Assembly (NCBI GenBank): GCA_027604705.1
Contig: JADHYV010000115.1
Coordinates: 1 to 43,479, forward strand
DNA: 43,479 nt
Origin: Allomyces arbusculus
Taxonomy: Eukaryota > Blastocladiomycota > Blastocladiomycetes > Blastocladiales > Blastocladiaceae
Direction: 5' to 3'
Position 1 is the first letter of the stretch. Each line of letters starts with the position of its first letter. Below, piece after piece: positions 32,569-43,341 of the stretch. The notes beneath the pieces were generated by a model that searched no databases, had not been told where the DNA came from, and saw only the letters and a list, made by a program, of their open reading frames with translations. Made by a program: the position numbers and the translations under genes.

Positions 32569-33396
32569 TCAAATCACGCGGCGGTCCGACATGACGCGGA
32601 CAATCGCGCCGACGCCCGAGACCTCGGTGATCTGTTTTGAATGGCGAGCAAGCAACAGGCCAGGTTTAGCAACGGCATCGCGCAGCAAATCCGACCGGTG
32701 TCGAGGGGGGGGGGGGGTACCTTTTCGTGCCATGCGAGGAGCGCGCCGCAGTTGTAGAGTTGAGGTTGGGCCATGGCCTTGTAGACGTACTTGAGCAGCA
32801 GGTCGCGGTCGGCGGGAGAGAGGACGGGCAGGTACTGGGCGGCATCGGCGACACGGGCCGTGGCCAAAACGTCGGCCACGGCCTTGGTGGACTGTTCCTT
32901 GGCCGGAGCGAGGGCCGGATCGGTGCCGTAGGGCGCATCGCCCGTGAGCGCAGCGCTGAGGGCCTCGGCAACGGCGCCACTGGAATTGAAGGAGCGGGAC
33001 ACGACACGCGGTGGACGGCGTTAGGTTCCGTTCGACTCGGGTGAAGGTGACAGGGTGGGTGGTCGAGGCTCGCGAGACGCGTCGTGTGCGGTTGGAAGTG
33101 CAGGGGCCGCGGCGCGTGTCGACCCATCGGCATGCCCCATGGCGTTGCCAAGCGGTGGCGCCGAGTGCGGCCGCTGGCTCGTTGGCTGGCTGCGCGTGGA
33201 TCGGCGCGCGGCCCCGCAGAAAGAAGCGAGCAGGTCGTGATAATTACCGGGCGAGCAGGCTGGCAACGTGGGCGGCGCGCTCGGCAGCGACGGCGTTGAG
33301 CACGTCGGGCGGCGGGCCGGCCGGGTTGAGCGCGGCCGACTCGTAGTCCTCGTCGTCGAGGCCGAGCGAGTCGACGTCGACTTTGCGGTGCGACAT
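32569..33396 (-). CDS. ARPC5: Arp2/3 complex subunit 5 (p16-ARC)
   Basis: Smallest subunit of the actin-branching Arp2/3 complex, an all-helical protein bridging ARPC1 and ARPC4. Exons 33396-33248, 32979-32721 and 32631-32569 give 156 residues (human 151). Family signatures: HRKVDVDSLG at the N-terminus, then EALSAALTG. The best-conserved block is DLLLKYVYKAMAQP..YNCGALLAWHEK. The last exon supplies ITEVSGVGAIVRVMSDRRVI, matching the GVGSIVRV end of animal ARPC5. Intron 1 is 268 nt, well above the 65-120 nt of its neighbours. The 5' splice site of intron 2 runs straight into a 13-C tract. The frame is open upstream of ATG 33396, but the family start fits this ATG. It is divergent from the WEPLG-repeat gene. 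Confidence 0.93.
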
Positions 33397-33705
33397 GGTA
33401 TCGTATTGAGCGTTGCGCGAGCTGGCTTGCGGCGTCGCGGGCGGGGTCGGGACGCAGAGCAGGTTGAGCGCGCGCGAGAACATCGAGTGCGGCGGGTGGG
33501 TGCGGTTGCGGACGGACGCGGTGGTGTGGGCTGCAGGCGCGATCGTCGTTGGGAGCGGTTGGCACGACTTTGCGTGTGGGAACCAAGGAGGCCCGGAGGC
33601 ACATGCCACGCCCGGGGCAGCTCGGCCGGCGTCTGTGGCGTGATCAACCGCGGCCCGCCTGCAGTCGCCCCGCCCCCGCTGCGGTCGCGTCGTCCGACCC
33701 GTCCC

Positions 33706-33771
33706 GACGCGGTCTCGGCCCCATCGCGACGCGGTCTCGGCCCCGTCCCGACGCGGTCTCGACCCAGCATG
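33706..33771. repeat. 22-bp tandem repeat, 3 copies
   Basis: GACGCGGTCTCGGCCCC plus a five-base variable end (ATCGC or GTCCC), repeated at 33706, 33728 and 33750. It lies in the divergent promoter region between ARPC5 and the WEPLG-repeat gene. Confidence 0.85.
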
Positions 33772-33971
33772 CGCCGGCTGCTCATGGTGAACGATCGCCG
33801 CAGCGCGGCCGTGATTCCGCGCGTGATGGCAAGACTGGCCGCACCGCTCGCGCCCGCGCGCGGCCATGCCGTGCCCACCGACCCGACGCTCGCCGCCACG
33901 GCTCCGATGCACCGCCACGCCCCGCACCGACCGGCGCCTGGGCCCCGCTCGCGCTCCGCACGCGCTTCTCC

Positions 33972-35892
33972 ATGGCCGCCGCCCGCGTCGACCTACCCCG
34001 ACCCCACACGTCGACGGAGCTCCATGTCCTGACCGCACGGTTCTCCGTGCCGCTGCCGCACCGGATCGCCGACGCTGCGGTGCGGTCCGCGCAGGCCAAG
34101 GCCACCGTGGCCGCGACCTTGGCCGTCCCGAATGTGCGCACCGAAGCTCTGCCCGACCTCGCCAGTCTCGCCGCTGTCGTCGACATTGATGCGGCCCCAA
34201 GTGCAACACCGGCGGCTGCCGCAAGTGCGCACCGCGTCGTTGGCGTTCGCTTTGCCTGCTCGCTCTCGTTCCCGGCCGCAACGCCCGCTGCTGGCAGCGA
34301 GATACAGCCGCAATGCCATGCTGCGTTGAGCGCGTGGATCACTGAATGCCTCGCTGCCGTGTGGGCGCCCATGGACGTCGCCGTCGTGCCGCACCACCTT
34401 GATCAGCACGCGGCGCTCGATAACCCGCACAGGCTGATCCTCGGTACGTACGAGGCCGCCCCTCCGCTCCCTCCACTCCATCTTCGCCCTGATTCTCTGC
34501 TGTCGCTTGTCGTCGTCCTCCACCTGCGCAGCGTCGGCGACCTTGATCCCACGCGCCAACGCATCGCTCGTCCACGCTCATCCGCGGCTGCGCCTGCCCG
34601 CACCAGCACGCACTGCGACGCTCGTCGCCATCCACGTCCATGCTCACATACCCTCCTGCGCCGCGCCGGACGTGCGAACCAGCCTCTTCTCACCAGCACA
34701 GGCCACCGACCCACCAACTCGCGCATTTGTCGCGACGCTCGCGATCACGACGCGCATGCACTTCCAGCGACTCTTCCCGCGCATCTTTTCCGCGCCCTAC
34801 GTGACCGCTGTCACCAAGTCGGCCACCTACCTCCCGACCATGGCCACGGCCATGGCCAACATTTTGCAGCGTCGACAAGCAGCGCAATGGCCGGGACAGC
34901 TTGCCGTGCCGCCGGTTCCGGTGCCTGCTGCCGACCAAATTCAACCAGTATCCGCGGCTGCGACCCAATTTGACGAAGCCGACCTAATTACCGCCGCAAC
35001 CCAATCCGCGTCGGCGGACGCGACGACGCAGTTGCTCTACCGCCTGGTCCGCACCGCCGCGCTCAAGATACGGATTCCGCGACCGGCGCCCGACTGGATC
35101 GCGCGCGTCGCAAGCAGCCGGCCGGGAGCGCCTGTCGACGACGACAATCCACCTCCACTGAACCATTCGCAGCACCACGCACGCGATGTGCACGGTGTGT
35201 TCGAACCGGCGTGGCTTGCCGAAATAGGCGACCACGCATGGGAACCCCTTGCCACGCCTGGTGCCGGCGGTTCGCAAATGCTCATTGGCGCGTCCTTGGT
35301 GCACTCGCCGTCCTTGAATGATGTGAACTGGGAACCGCTCGGTACCACTGCGGTGGATGGGCGCCTGCCGAGTGCGCCGGATTTGGCGTGTCTCGCCGAG
35401 TCAATGACGCAGGACGACGAGGCCTGGGAACCGCTCGGCCGCGCCGGTGCCGACCCGCGAGATCCGCTCAGGCACGTTGGCGCCGATGCACGGCCGCCTG
35501 ACCCGCAATGTGCAAAGTGGCCTGGTTTTGCCGAGTCGGCGACGTTCGACGACGTGCCGTGGGTTCGAGTGGGGCCAGGTGTCGCTCGCGCCGACATGGG
35601 TCTGCTGTCTGGGCCTCCTGTGGGTCCAGAATCGGCTGGGACCGTGCAGGATGTGGACCTGGTCGAAGACGATAATGACGACGACCTGTGGGATTGGCAG
35701 CGAGTGCGCGACGGCGTAAATGTGCCGACGCTTCCTGACCTGGCAGAGTTTGCGCAACGGGCTGCTGCACTGGCTGAGGTGGTCGAGGAAAATGAGATGG
35801 CGTGGGAACCGCTTGGTCACGGCCGGCTGGAGGACGGGCTCGATGCGCGTGGGGTCCCGAATGCGGTGGATGATGGGATAGAGGTGGATTAG
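33972..35892 (+). CDS. unknown protein with repeated WEPLG motifs
   Basis: I do not recognise this gene. Exons 33972-34443 and 34532-35892 (intron phase 1, 88 nt) give 610 residues. The N-terminal 360 residues are Ala/Pro-rich but contain ordered-looking stretches (ALSAWITECLAAVWAPMDVA, TRMHFQRLFPRIFSAPYV). The acidic C-terminal half carries a Trp motif at about residues 394, 424, 456, 501, 544-546 and 582. It reads WEPLA, WEPLG, WEPLG, WVRVG, WDWQR and WEPLG. Each is preceded by acids (DD or EE) and often by a Leu-Ala-Glu segment such as PDLACLAES, PGFAESA or PDLAEFAQ. This is the look of a repeated short binding motif in a disordered tail. The start at 33972 (CTCCATGGCC) is the first good ATG, but the frame is open further upstream. 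No membrane segment is evident. Confidence 0.7.
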
Positions 35893-36398
35893 GACCTGTT
35901 TCTTCAATGGTTGATGTAGGGTTGTCTTTTGGTGCGGGATTGCTTCCTCTTCCGCCAACCATCACCGTCGTCGGTCGCCATGGGCAGACAGGACGATACG
36001 TCTCAGCGCGACTCGGACGGTTGCTCTGGCGGCGCACGCGTCCATTCGCGCATCACCTTGTTGGTGTTGTGTTCGTTGTGTTGAGGTTTGCTCGCATTCT
36101 CTTTCTTGCCTGTAATGACAACAGGGCAGCCTGCGCCCGCCGCCGCCTGCAGGTCGCCTTTCGAAAAAGGGTCATGTTTGGTGGCGAATAGCCGCAGGTA
36201 GTGATATATGGAACCAAACGCGGGGCCAATCGCGCGAAAACGGTTTCATTTTCCATGATTTCGTGTGTTGCCATTCGCATCTAAATACACCTGTGGGACA
36301 TGTTCTGCCCCTCATCAAATAAACGCCTGCAAATCAAAAGTCAAAGTCAGAACTGCCTTCCAGCCAAGTCTCAAAAATCTCGGACATAGGTACCGTCG
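35893..36398. other. convergent intergenic region
   Basis: About 0.5 kb between the 3' ends of the WEPLG gene and the MFS gene, less GC-rich than the genes. No gene or repeat recognised; must contain both polyadenylation regions. Confidence 0.5.
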
Positions 36399-39069
36399 TC
36401 AATGCAGCTGGCGGAAACACATGGCGACAATGACGCCGCCCAGCACCGCCAGCGTCGATAACGCATTCATCGCCAACCCATACGAGCTATCCTGCGCAAT
36501 TAACGCCGCGATCCCGGCGGGAATCACTGCGAGCGACCCGTTCACGCAACACGTGACGACGCCGTACGCCGTCGACAGCGTGCGCGGGTCGTGCACAATG
36601 TACGGGATCAGCGGCCACAGCATCGACGCACCGACCGCATACGCCGTCCCACACCCGAGCAGCGCCGGTAACAGGAACCGGCGGTCGTCCGAGTGCCCAA
36701 ACGCAAGGCACACGAGCGCGAGCAAAACACCGTTTGCGTGCAGTGCAAACTGCCGCTGCCGGTGCGACATGCGCTCAAACAGGTACCCCGAAACCGGCAC
36801 GACCAGCGTCGCCATCGTATCCGCGAGCGCAACCATGGATCCGGCCTCGGTCGCGGCCAGGCCGTACTTGGACTGCAAAAAGCCCGACGCCAAACTCGTC
36901 ACCGTATTGCATGTGCCGTAAACGCTCACCATACCGAGCGCGATCGCCCAGTACTCGACAGGGAACGACCGCAGGACCAACTGGCCGTCGTGGTCGGTTG
37001 CTGCCGCTGCCGGCGGGTCCGGGACGAGGTATGCGCTCACCGGAATTGGGATCGCCGAGCCCATGACCGACGGCACGACCGTCGCGGGCGGTCGCGGCTT
37101 TTCATCGCTCATATGGTCAGCGGGATTTTCGGCGCTCGTCGTCGTGTGACCAAACGCGCCGCTGAGCGTGCGTTCGAGCCACCACCCGTGCCGCGTCTGT
37201 GCGTCGAGGTCCGGCACACCACTGGTCGGATCCCGTGCGACGGGCCACGGCTCGACCCCGGCCGTCGAACCCGCATCGTCGTCGCGACCCGGAACCGTAG
37301 AAATGAGGCCCAGTGTTGACATACGACGGCCACCCACCGGTGGCGGGACCGCGGATGCGTGGAGCAACGGTGTGCCCTCGGTCACGGACGGTGGTGCGCG
37401 CAAACTCGCCCACGAATCAAAACTCTGTAGCCGCGACCGGTGCGAGAGGCGACGTGGGCGGCGGAACCGGGCCTCGGACGCGGACCGTAGGAGTGATACG
37501 GGCACGTCCTCTTCGTCGTCCGACGAGACATGGTGTGCAGATTGCGCGCGGTGGTAGTCAATGAGGCACGCGAACGCGCCGAGAACGAGCGAGATGGAGC
37601 AGAGGATCAGGGCCGACATGCCCGCGATCGAGGGGCCAAAGCGCGTCGCGATGACAGGGGTGAGCAGGTCGTTCATGACAGAACCCAATCTGCACAGTGG
37701 CAAATGCGCGCGACGAGGTCAGGAATGGGTGCAATGCGAAACAAAGTGCCGCGAAACCGTGAGCAACGAACCGTGCCAGCGCGAGATGGAAGCCGAGCGC
37801 AAATCCCAGCGATCGTTCGTGGAACCTGACAGAAATCAAGACTGTCAATTTGGTGTCCACAATCGGCGACAATGTACCAAACGAAGACGTACCAATCGCA
37901 AGTGATTCGAGTCTGCGATACGCTGAGCGACTCGCCGCCGACGCCGAGAAGGAACCGGCCGAGGAGGAGCCACTCCATGCTGGACCACTGGATCCCGAGC
38001 GCGACAAGCCCTTGGCCGGCGACGACCAAAGTGAGAAGGATCATGTGGATGCTCCGGGCACCTACACCGAGGAATTGCAAAGCATGAGCCTGCAAACCCG
38101 GTATAGATCGCACCACGGGAACGCACCGTGGATATCAATCATTCGACCCGCAAGAAACGGCATGATCGCATTCGGCAGAGCGTACATGGCGTACATGCGC
38201 CCAAACGGGCCTTGCCACGCGTCCTCGTCAAACCCGAATCGGTCCTCGAGCTGCGTGTTGAGTTGGCCCGGCAAATCAAACGCATAAAACGAGCCGGTCA
38301 CGGACAGGGCCAGCGTGAGCAGGAGAAGCGGGCGGTTGGGAACGTAGGCCGGCCCATCGTCACGAGCAGCGACACTTCCACCCGCAATCGTCGCAGCACC
38401 GCAGTGCAACGGGAGCGCGACAACGCTGCCCGCACAGGAAGGTAAGACTCGACCCGCAACGCCGCCAAATCCGCCGATTTCGTCGCTGCCGAGCACTCCC
38501 CCAGCTAGGCCCAAAGAGGTGGCCACGGGAACTGGGAGCGTCGTGGAAACGACGACGCCCGGGTCGATGGCGACCACAAACGTGGTGGTATGAGGCTCGA
38601 CGCCATCACAAAAGACGGACGGGTCCGGAATCAGCGGGTCACTTTCATGCCCATCGTGCAGTCCCGCATCGTTCTCGTCTCTGCGCCGCTCCACGGGACC
38701 GGGACCGCGGTCAATGGGGAGTCCAAACCGGAGAATACCCGATGGGAAACCATGTTCTTTCGCGTCAGCGACCGAGGCCGTGTAGGTCGAGCCCGTTGCG
38801 CACAGACTCGACGAAATGACGGAATGGCCCGTCTGTGTCGTCGTATCGCCGCGAGAATGGGAGCGGTACACTGGCTGCGGGGGGTCGCCGACGTCCGGGA
38901 GCGCCGTGGAAATAGGTTCGCGCTGGTTGGTTGGGCAATCAGGTGGTCGTGCGCTGAAACAATTTGCTTGCAGCGGAAGCGAATTGAGTGCGGACTCAGG
39001 TCGGGGCGAGAGAGCACGAGGCAGGGATGTTGGAGACTGAGCGGATGCCAAGGTCATGGGCCGCGGCAT
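36399..39069 (-). CDS. MFSD1-like major facilitator superfamily transporter
   Basis: Twelve-helix transporter related to lysosomal/vacuolar MFSD1. Exons 39069-38127, 38061-37893, 37825-37772 and 37689-36399 give about 818 residues. An exceptionally long N-terminal tail (about 245 residues, Ser/Pro-rich with acidic patches) precedes helix 1 (LLLLTLALSVTGSFYAFDLP). The family blocks follow: YAMYALPNAIMPFLAGRMID, MEWLLLGRFLLGVGGESLSV (Gly-rich helix 4) and RLGSVMNDLLTPVIA. A hydrophilic loop of nearly 200 residues, carrying several acidic-Ser segments, separates the two six-helix halves. The second half begins EYWAIALGMVSVYGTCNTV. MFSD1 proteins of animals are about 465 residues, so tail and loop explain the extra length. 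MFSD1 is reported to export dipeptides from lysosomes; substrate here is inference. ATG 39069 is the first in frame, and Met5 is also possible. Confidence 0.88.
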
Positions 39070-39632
39070 TCAAATGGTGAGGTGCGTGAGGAGCTCCTGT
39101 CGCCGTGGACTCGAGATGGTCAGAGGACCTCTGGTCGGAACTGCACAGGATAAACAGCGACGGAAGCAACGGTGGGCACGCTGGGCCGGGAGAAACAAAT
39201 TAGGTGAGCTTGGTAAGGCGCGCTGCAGCAAGTTACGCTCGGCGTCCGGACGATGTGATGTTGTCTTGGTTTTCCGATGTTCACGTCGATGACGGCGTGC
39301 AGCGCCTGAGCCAGATGGGACGTGTGTGACCATTGTCAAACCAACACGCTCTTCACTCTTACTCAAAAGGAACGTTTCAACCGCACCCCGCATTTTCTAT
39401 CCCAAATGCAAGCGCGGACATGGTAAGTAGATGCTTGCCTGATCCACCTCTTGCCAATGGACTCGTCCGACATCATGAAGTTGGCCCACTCGATCCATGC
39501 TCAATCAAGCTGGAGGTGCTCAATCCATGCTCAATTGACCCTTGATCAGCCGATTCATACCTGTGGAAACGTCCTGGCACAAAGCTCAAGCTGACAACAG
39601 CGTATTGCCTGCAGAGTGACAGCCAAACTGAA
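39070..39632. other. boundary between the MFS gene and retroelement debris
   Basis: Upstream region of the MFS gene passing into lower-GC sequence. It has a local duplication of CTCAATCCATGCTCAAT-like words near 39487-39540. No gene seen. Confidence 0.4.
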
Positions 39633-40479
39633 GTGACCAACCACGAATTCTCTCGCATCTTGAAAAAGGCGCTACATGGTCTCAACAGCATGCAGTGGGA
39701 GGACATGGTTCCAATTACACAGTTGACATACACTCTGCTTGTCATCACACTCTTGACATGTTGCCACTCCAAGCAGCTGTTGGCACTGTTCCTTGACTTC
39801 CAGCAATCACATATACAGCTGCTTATCTCGATCCACCCATGTTCCACGACCTGGCGTCATGACTCCTGTGCATTCATGATGCCATCTTGGACTTGCAGCA
39901 GCACATGCTGCAATGCACTCCCTGAAGCCAAGCAGCTCTCTGGCAAAACGTGTTGGCAATTTCATCATGCTCAATGCACACAGCCTGAATGCAGACACTG
40001 CTGGACTTCCTGTCACAGCCCAGTTATGGCCATTGTATATTGGGCCATTCAAGGTCATTGCACATTGCTTGCCTGTGAGCTTCCAGCTCGAACTGTTGGA
40101 TGTATGCTTGCCAACAAAAATGATACTGCTGACTCTGGCAATGAACCTGACAATGGCACTGGCAAGCACGATGAGATTGCACTGCCACCTGACCACACCA
40201 AGATCATGGTACTGGCCTGGTGGCCTGTGTGAGGAGTGAATGGCACCAGGGTGCTTTGGCCAAAGCAGGGCAGCTCCCATGGGCCACCAAATGTCGGAGT
40301 GTTCGGCTCGCATTTGTGTTTCCCCTTTGATGTTTTTCCTTTGTCGTTTCACCGCTGGAGTTGTGTGAGTTGGTCCCACGTGTAAATGATGGTGGCAACC
40401 TAGGGTTTGGTTGCCACCGCCGTGAAGTGCAGAGTTCACGCCCCAAATGAATTCTCTCTCCCCACTGAACCTTTTGATA
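39633..40479 (+). mobile_element. broken LTR retrotransposon, 3' end of pol plus LTR (Ty3/gypsy type)
   Basis: The plus strand carries remnants of the end of an integrase region: LYIGPFKVIAHCLPVSFQL recalls the IGPF(K/Y)V block at the integrase C-terminus of Ty3/gypsy elements. It is followed within about 60 bp by an LTR copy (40292-40479). The coding part is broken in several places. No 5' half is present, so this is a truncated fossil. Confidence 0.6.
40292..40479 (+). repeat. LTR copy 1
   Basis: Begins TGTCGGAGTGTTCGGCTCGC and ends about TGAACCTTTTGATA. The core contains an inverted pair, GGTGGCAACC ... GGTTGCCACC. By eye it is about 95% identical to copy 3 over their 137-bp overlap and clearly more diverged from copy 2. 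Exact ends are uncertain by a few bases. Confidence 0.75.
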
Positions 40480-41014
40480 CCAAACACAAACCAGGGTGCT
40501 CTCTGCAGCACTGTTGCTCAAAACCACCCACCAACAACCACCACACGCGCACGCTACACCCACCCCTCCCACCCACCACCAGCTGCAAGATGATGTTAAC
40601 ATTGATACTCTCAGCTGCTGCAGTCTCAGCCTCAGCCCATGCTGTTTGTTTCTGCAGCAGCACCAGCACTTACTGCCACAGCACCACCTGACCGCACTGC
40701 CACCGTTGCACGCCCGCTCGCCCGCCCAAATACCGCAGGGCAATAGCCGAGAGCCCCGAGCACCTCTGGGCACTGGCGCCAGGCCGCTGTCAGTCCTGGG
40801 GAGGCTGTTGGGGTGAGATCGCGATGTGACTGCTACTGGCTCCTGCTGACGCGCACGCACCCCTTCCCTCCTGCTCTATTGCTGGGTTTATTCCTTGTTT
40901 TGCTGCTGTGGACGACGGGATTTGGCGACCAGTCGGTGCTGCGGCTGTGCGCGCCATTGCACTCCTGCACTCTGGCATTGTGCAAACTGACCCGCTCACC
41001 AGTGCTGGCCTCAT

Positions 41015-41086
41015 GCGCGCCGTCCTGCTCTCGCGCGCCGTCCTGCTCTCGCGTGTCGTCCTCCTCTCGTGCTCCGTCCTGCTCCT
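41015..41086. repeat. 18-bp tandem repeat, 4 copies
   Basis: Units GCGCGCCGTCCTGCTCTC at 41015 and 41033, then two degenerate copies. Lies inside the retroelement-rich tail. Confidence 0.8.
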
Positions 41087-41093
41087 TCATGCG

Positions 41094-41420
41094 GGCGCCA
41101 CGGTGGTGCGTGCCATCTGTTGAAGTGTGATTCCAGCACTGCTGTCCTTGATCAGGTTTTGGCGCAGCGGTTAACTCAACACCATCCTCCACATGGGCGC
41201 CATGGTGGTGCACACCATCTTTCGTGCAGGCGCCACACTGGCCGTTGCACAGACGCCACAGCGGTTTGCGCCGTTCTTCACACGGGCGCTGTGGTGGTGC
41301 GTGCCGCCATTTGCACGGCCACTGTGGCGGTGCAAGCTGGCTTTCACACGGCTGCTGTGGTGGTGCACACTGTTCCTTGTGCAGGCGCCATGGTTGTGAG
41401 CGCTGTCCTGGCTGTCTGTG
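41094..41420. repeat. degenerate ~33-bp minisatellite
   Basis: About eight to ten diverged copies of a unit built on GGCGCCATGGTGGTGCACAC. On the minus strand one frame stays open and reads as an 11-residue repeat of APPQxPCExxx type (APPQQPCESQL, APPQWPCKWRH, APPQRPCEERR). No gene context supports translation. It probably belongs to a retroelement interior or its flank. Confidence 0.65.
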
Positions 41421-41650
41421 CTGTGGTCGTGTCAGCTCTGCTGTCTTTATGGTGCGAGATGGGGTGCTCCTGTCCACCTGCGCTGCAGATCCAGGCTCTC
41501 ATCTCAATACTAGTTTATTGGGAGGAGTGACGCCCACCTGACAATGCCTAACCTCACAAGCGCACTGAGCAGCCTCCTTGGCCGGTTTTCGTGATCAGCG
41601 CATTGCAGGCGTGCCAATCAGTCCACAATCAAATGGCCGCCACACAATAA

Positions 41651-42321
41651 TCATTCAGTGAAAACGCGTAGAAGTAAAAGGGCCATCAAGAGGACATGGC
41701 GTGCTGCATTTGCCAAGTGCTGATCACTAGTGATCATCCATGTCATTGATGCAGGCAACAATGAGGAAACGTGAGGAGCACTTGCCAAAGGCCAACTCCA
41801 CTTCTGCGTCGCATCTGTGTTGTCATTTGCGCTCAGCAGCTTGTCGTCAGGATCATGGCGACTGACAATGGCCACCACTTGCACTCCCAGGTCGCAACGT
41901 GCACCATTATGTCATCAACCATGTTGTTAGCGAGAGTCCCTTTCATGTCCACCAGCACCTGAGACATGGCATGCTCAAAGATGGCAACTGAGTTCGTGTA
42001 GCCTTGCAGCAGCTGGGTCATGTGCACCAAGCCCAAGGGTGTCCACATTGCAGTTAGGTCACGACTCTCTGGGGCAGGTGGGATCTGGTCGTATCCAGAC
42101 ATGGCATTGAGCAGCAGCAGGAGCAGGTACCTGGCAAGCCTTATAGTCAAGTCGTCACAGGCCAGTGTTGCAGGGCCACCATCAGACACTGCCCTCAACA
42201 GTCCTGTTGGTGCTTGGCAGCAGGATTCAGATCTGGGCAGTGACAGTTCATGTGACCAGGGCTGATCACTGACTCCCAGCCACTGAGTTGAGGTTGCTGG
42301 TTCACACCTGACCTTGCTCAC
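41651..42321 (-). mobile_element. broken Ty3/gypsy pol fragment (reverse transcriptase region)
   Basis: The minus strand reads NAMSGYDQIPPAPESRDLTA, then TPLGLVHMTQLLQGYTNSVA and NNMVDDIMVHVATWE. This is the palm region of a Ty3/gypsy-type reverse transcriptase as found in fungal chromatin-associated elements. The fragment is short and broken in a few places, and lies in the opposite orientation to the pol fragment at 39.6-40.2 kb. The two are therefore separate insertions or a rearranged one. Confidence 0.8.
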
Positions 42322-42736
42322 ACCTGCAGTTCACTCCCTGGCAGGCATGACCCTTTTCCTTTCATTTTCTTATGCACCTCCTGCCATGTTTCTACCTGTG
42401 AAAATATGCCACAACCTCAGGCTGCTGCTTGCAGACTGTCATGACCACCTCCAGTCCTCTCTTCATCAGGACCACTGTCATTGATGTGCAACATTGCCAT
42501 GCCTCCACCTTTCCATCCTCATTATCATTCTCTGCTGCCTCACCACACCTGGCCGTGACTATGGGAGCCAGTCCCTTCTTCCACACAAGTCAATTGCACC
42601 TGCTAAAGCATGGCGTCAAGGAAGTTGGTGCACCTTGTCCTGGTCCCATGCTAGGAACAGCATGACAGACCACTGGGGGACCACACAGAACTGAGCATGG
42701 CAACTGCCACCAACAGCCCCCATGGACCGCCACAGG

Positions 42737-42915
42737 TGTCGAAGTGTTTGGCTCGCTTTTGCTTCTTTCCTTTGCCATTTCCTTTGTCGTTTCTTTGTTG
42801 GGGCAGTTTGAGTTGGAACCACGTGTGTATGAAAGTGGCAACTCAGGTTATGGTTGCCACCACCGTGAAGTGCAGAGTGCACTCCCCAAATGAATTCTTT
42901 CTCCCTGTTGAACCT
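42737..42915 (+). repeat. LTR copy 2
   Basis: TGTCGAAGTGTTTGGCTCGC start, same internal inverted pair and AAATGAATTC-TTTCTCCCTG-TTGAACCTT end as copy 1, but clearly more diverged. It may be the 5' LTR of the fragment to its right. Confidence 0.7.
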
Positions 42916-43341
42916 TGCAAAAGGTTATGAGCCCTGGGCGCATCCCAAGCGCTCACGGACCGAACAAACGCTGCTGAACGACTCATCGTGTACCCGCTGC
43001 TGCTGCTGCTGCCAATTTTCGCTGCATCTCAACCCCGCCCACCAATCAACCAGTGGGTGCCATGCTGACCCATCCGTTTTGACCCCGATGACGAAAAACA
43101 ACCGAAACCTGCACCACCACTGGCCAAAACTTGCTGCATCCGCTTGTTGAAACACAGCGCCATTTTGTTACAAATCAATTTGGACAATTTTGCCGATATC
43201 TCGACCCACACAATGACTGTCACCACCACCTCATCTGTGTCGGTCAAGACGCCGATTTCTGGCCAACCAGCAATGATTGAAACACTCAAGGCCGATGGCT
43301 CAAACTGGCCAACATTCTCTGACTGCTTTCTGGGCTTCCTA
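42916..43341 (+). mobile_element. LTR-retrotransposon leader and gag-like start, interrupted
   Basis: Downstream of LTR copy 2 is an approximately 300-bp leader. It is followed by a frame from an ATG at 43213 reading MTVTTTSSVSVKTPISGQPA, then ETLKADGSNWPTFSD, which resembles the start of a Copia-type gag (L-x-G-x-N-W). The reading is cut by LTR copy 3 in the opposite orientation. Family assignment is tentative. Confidence 0.45.

Noticed and set aside
33549-34973. 474-codon frame as a single-exon gene
   Set aside because: Only 33972-34443 is coding. After that a GTACGT donor and a GCGCAG acceptor move the gene to another frame that continues with good composition to 35892.
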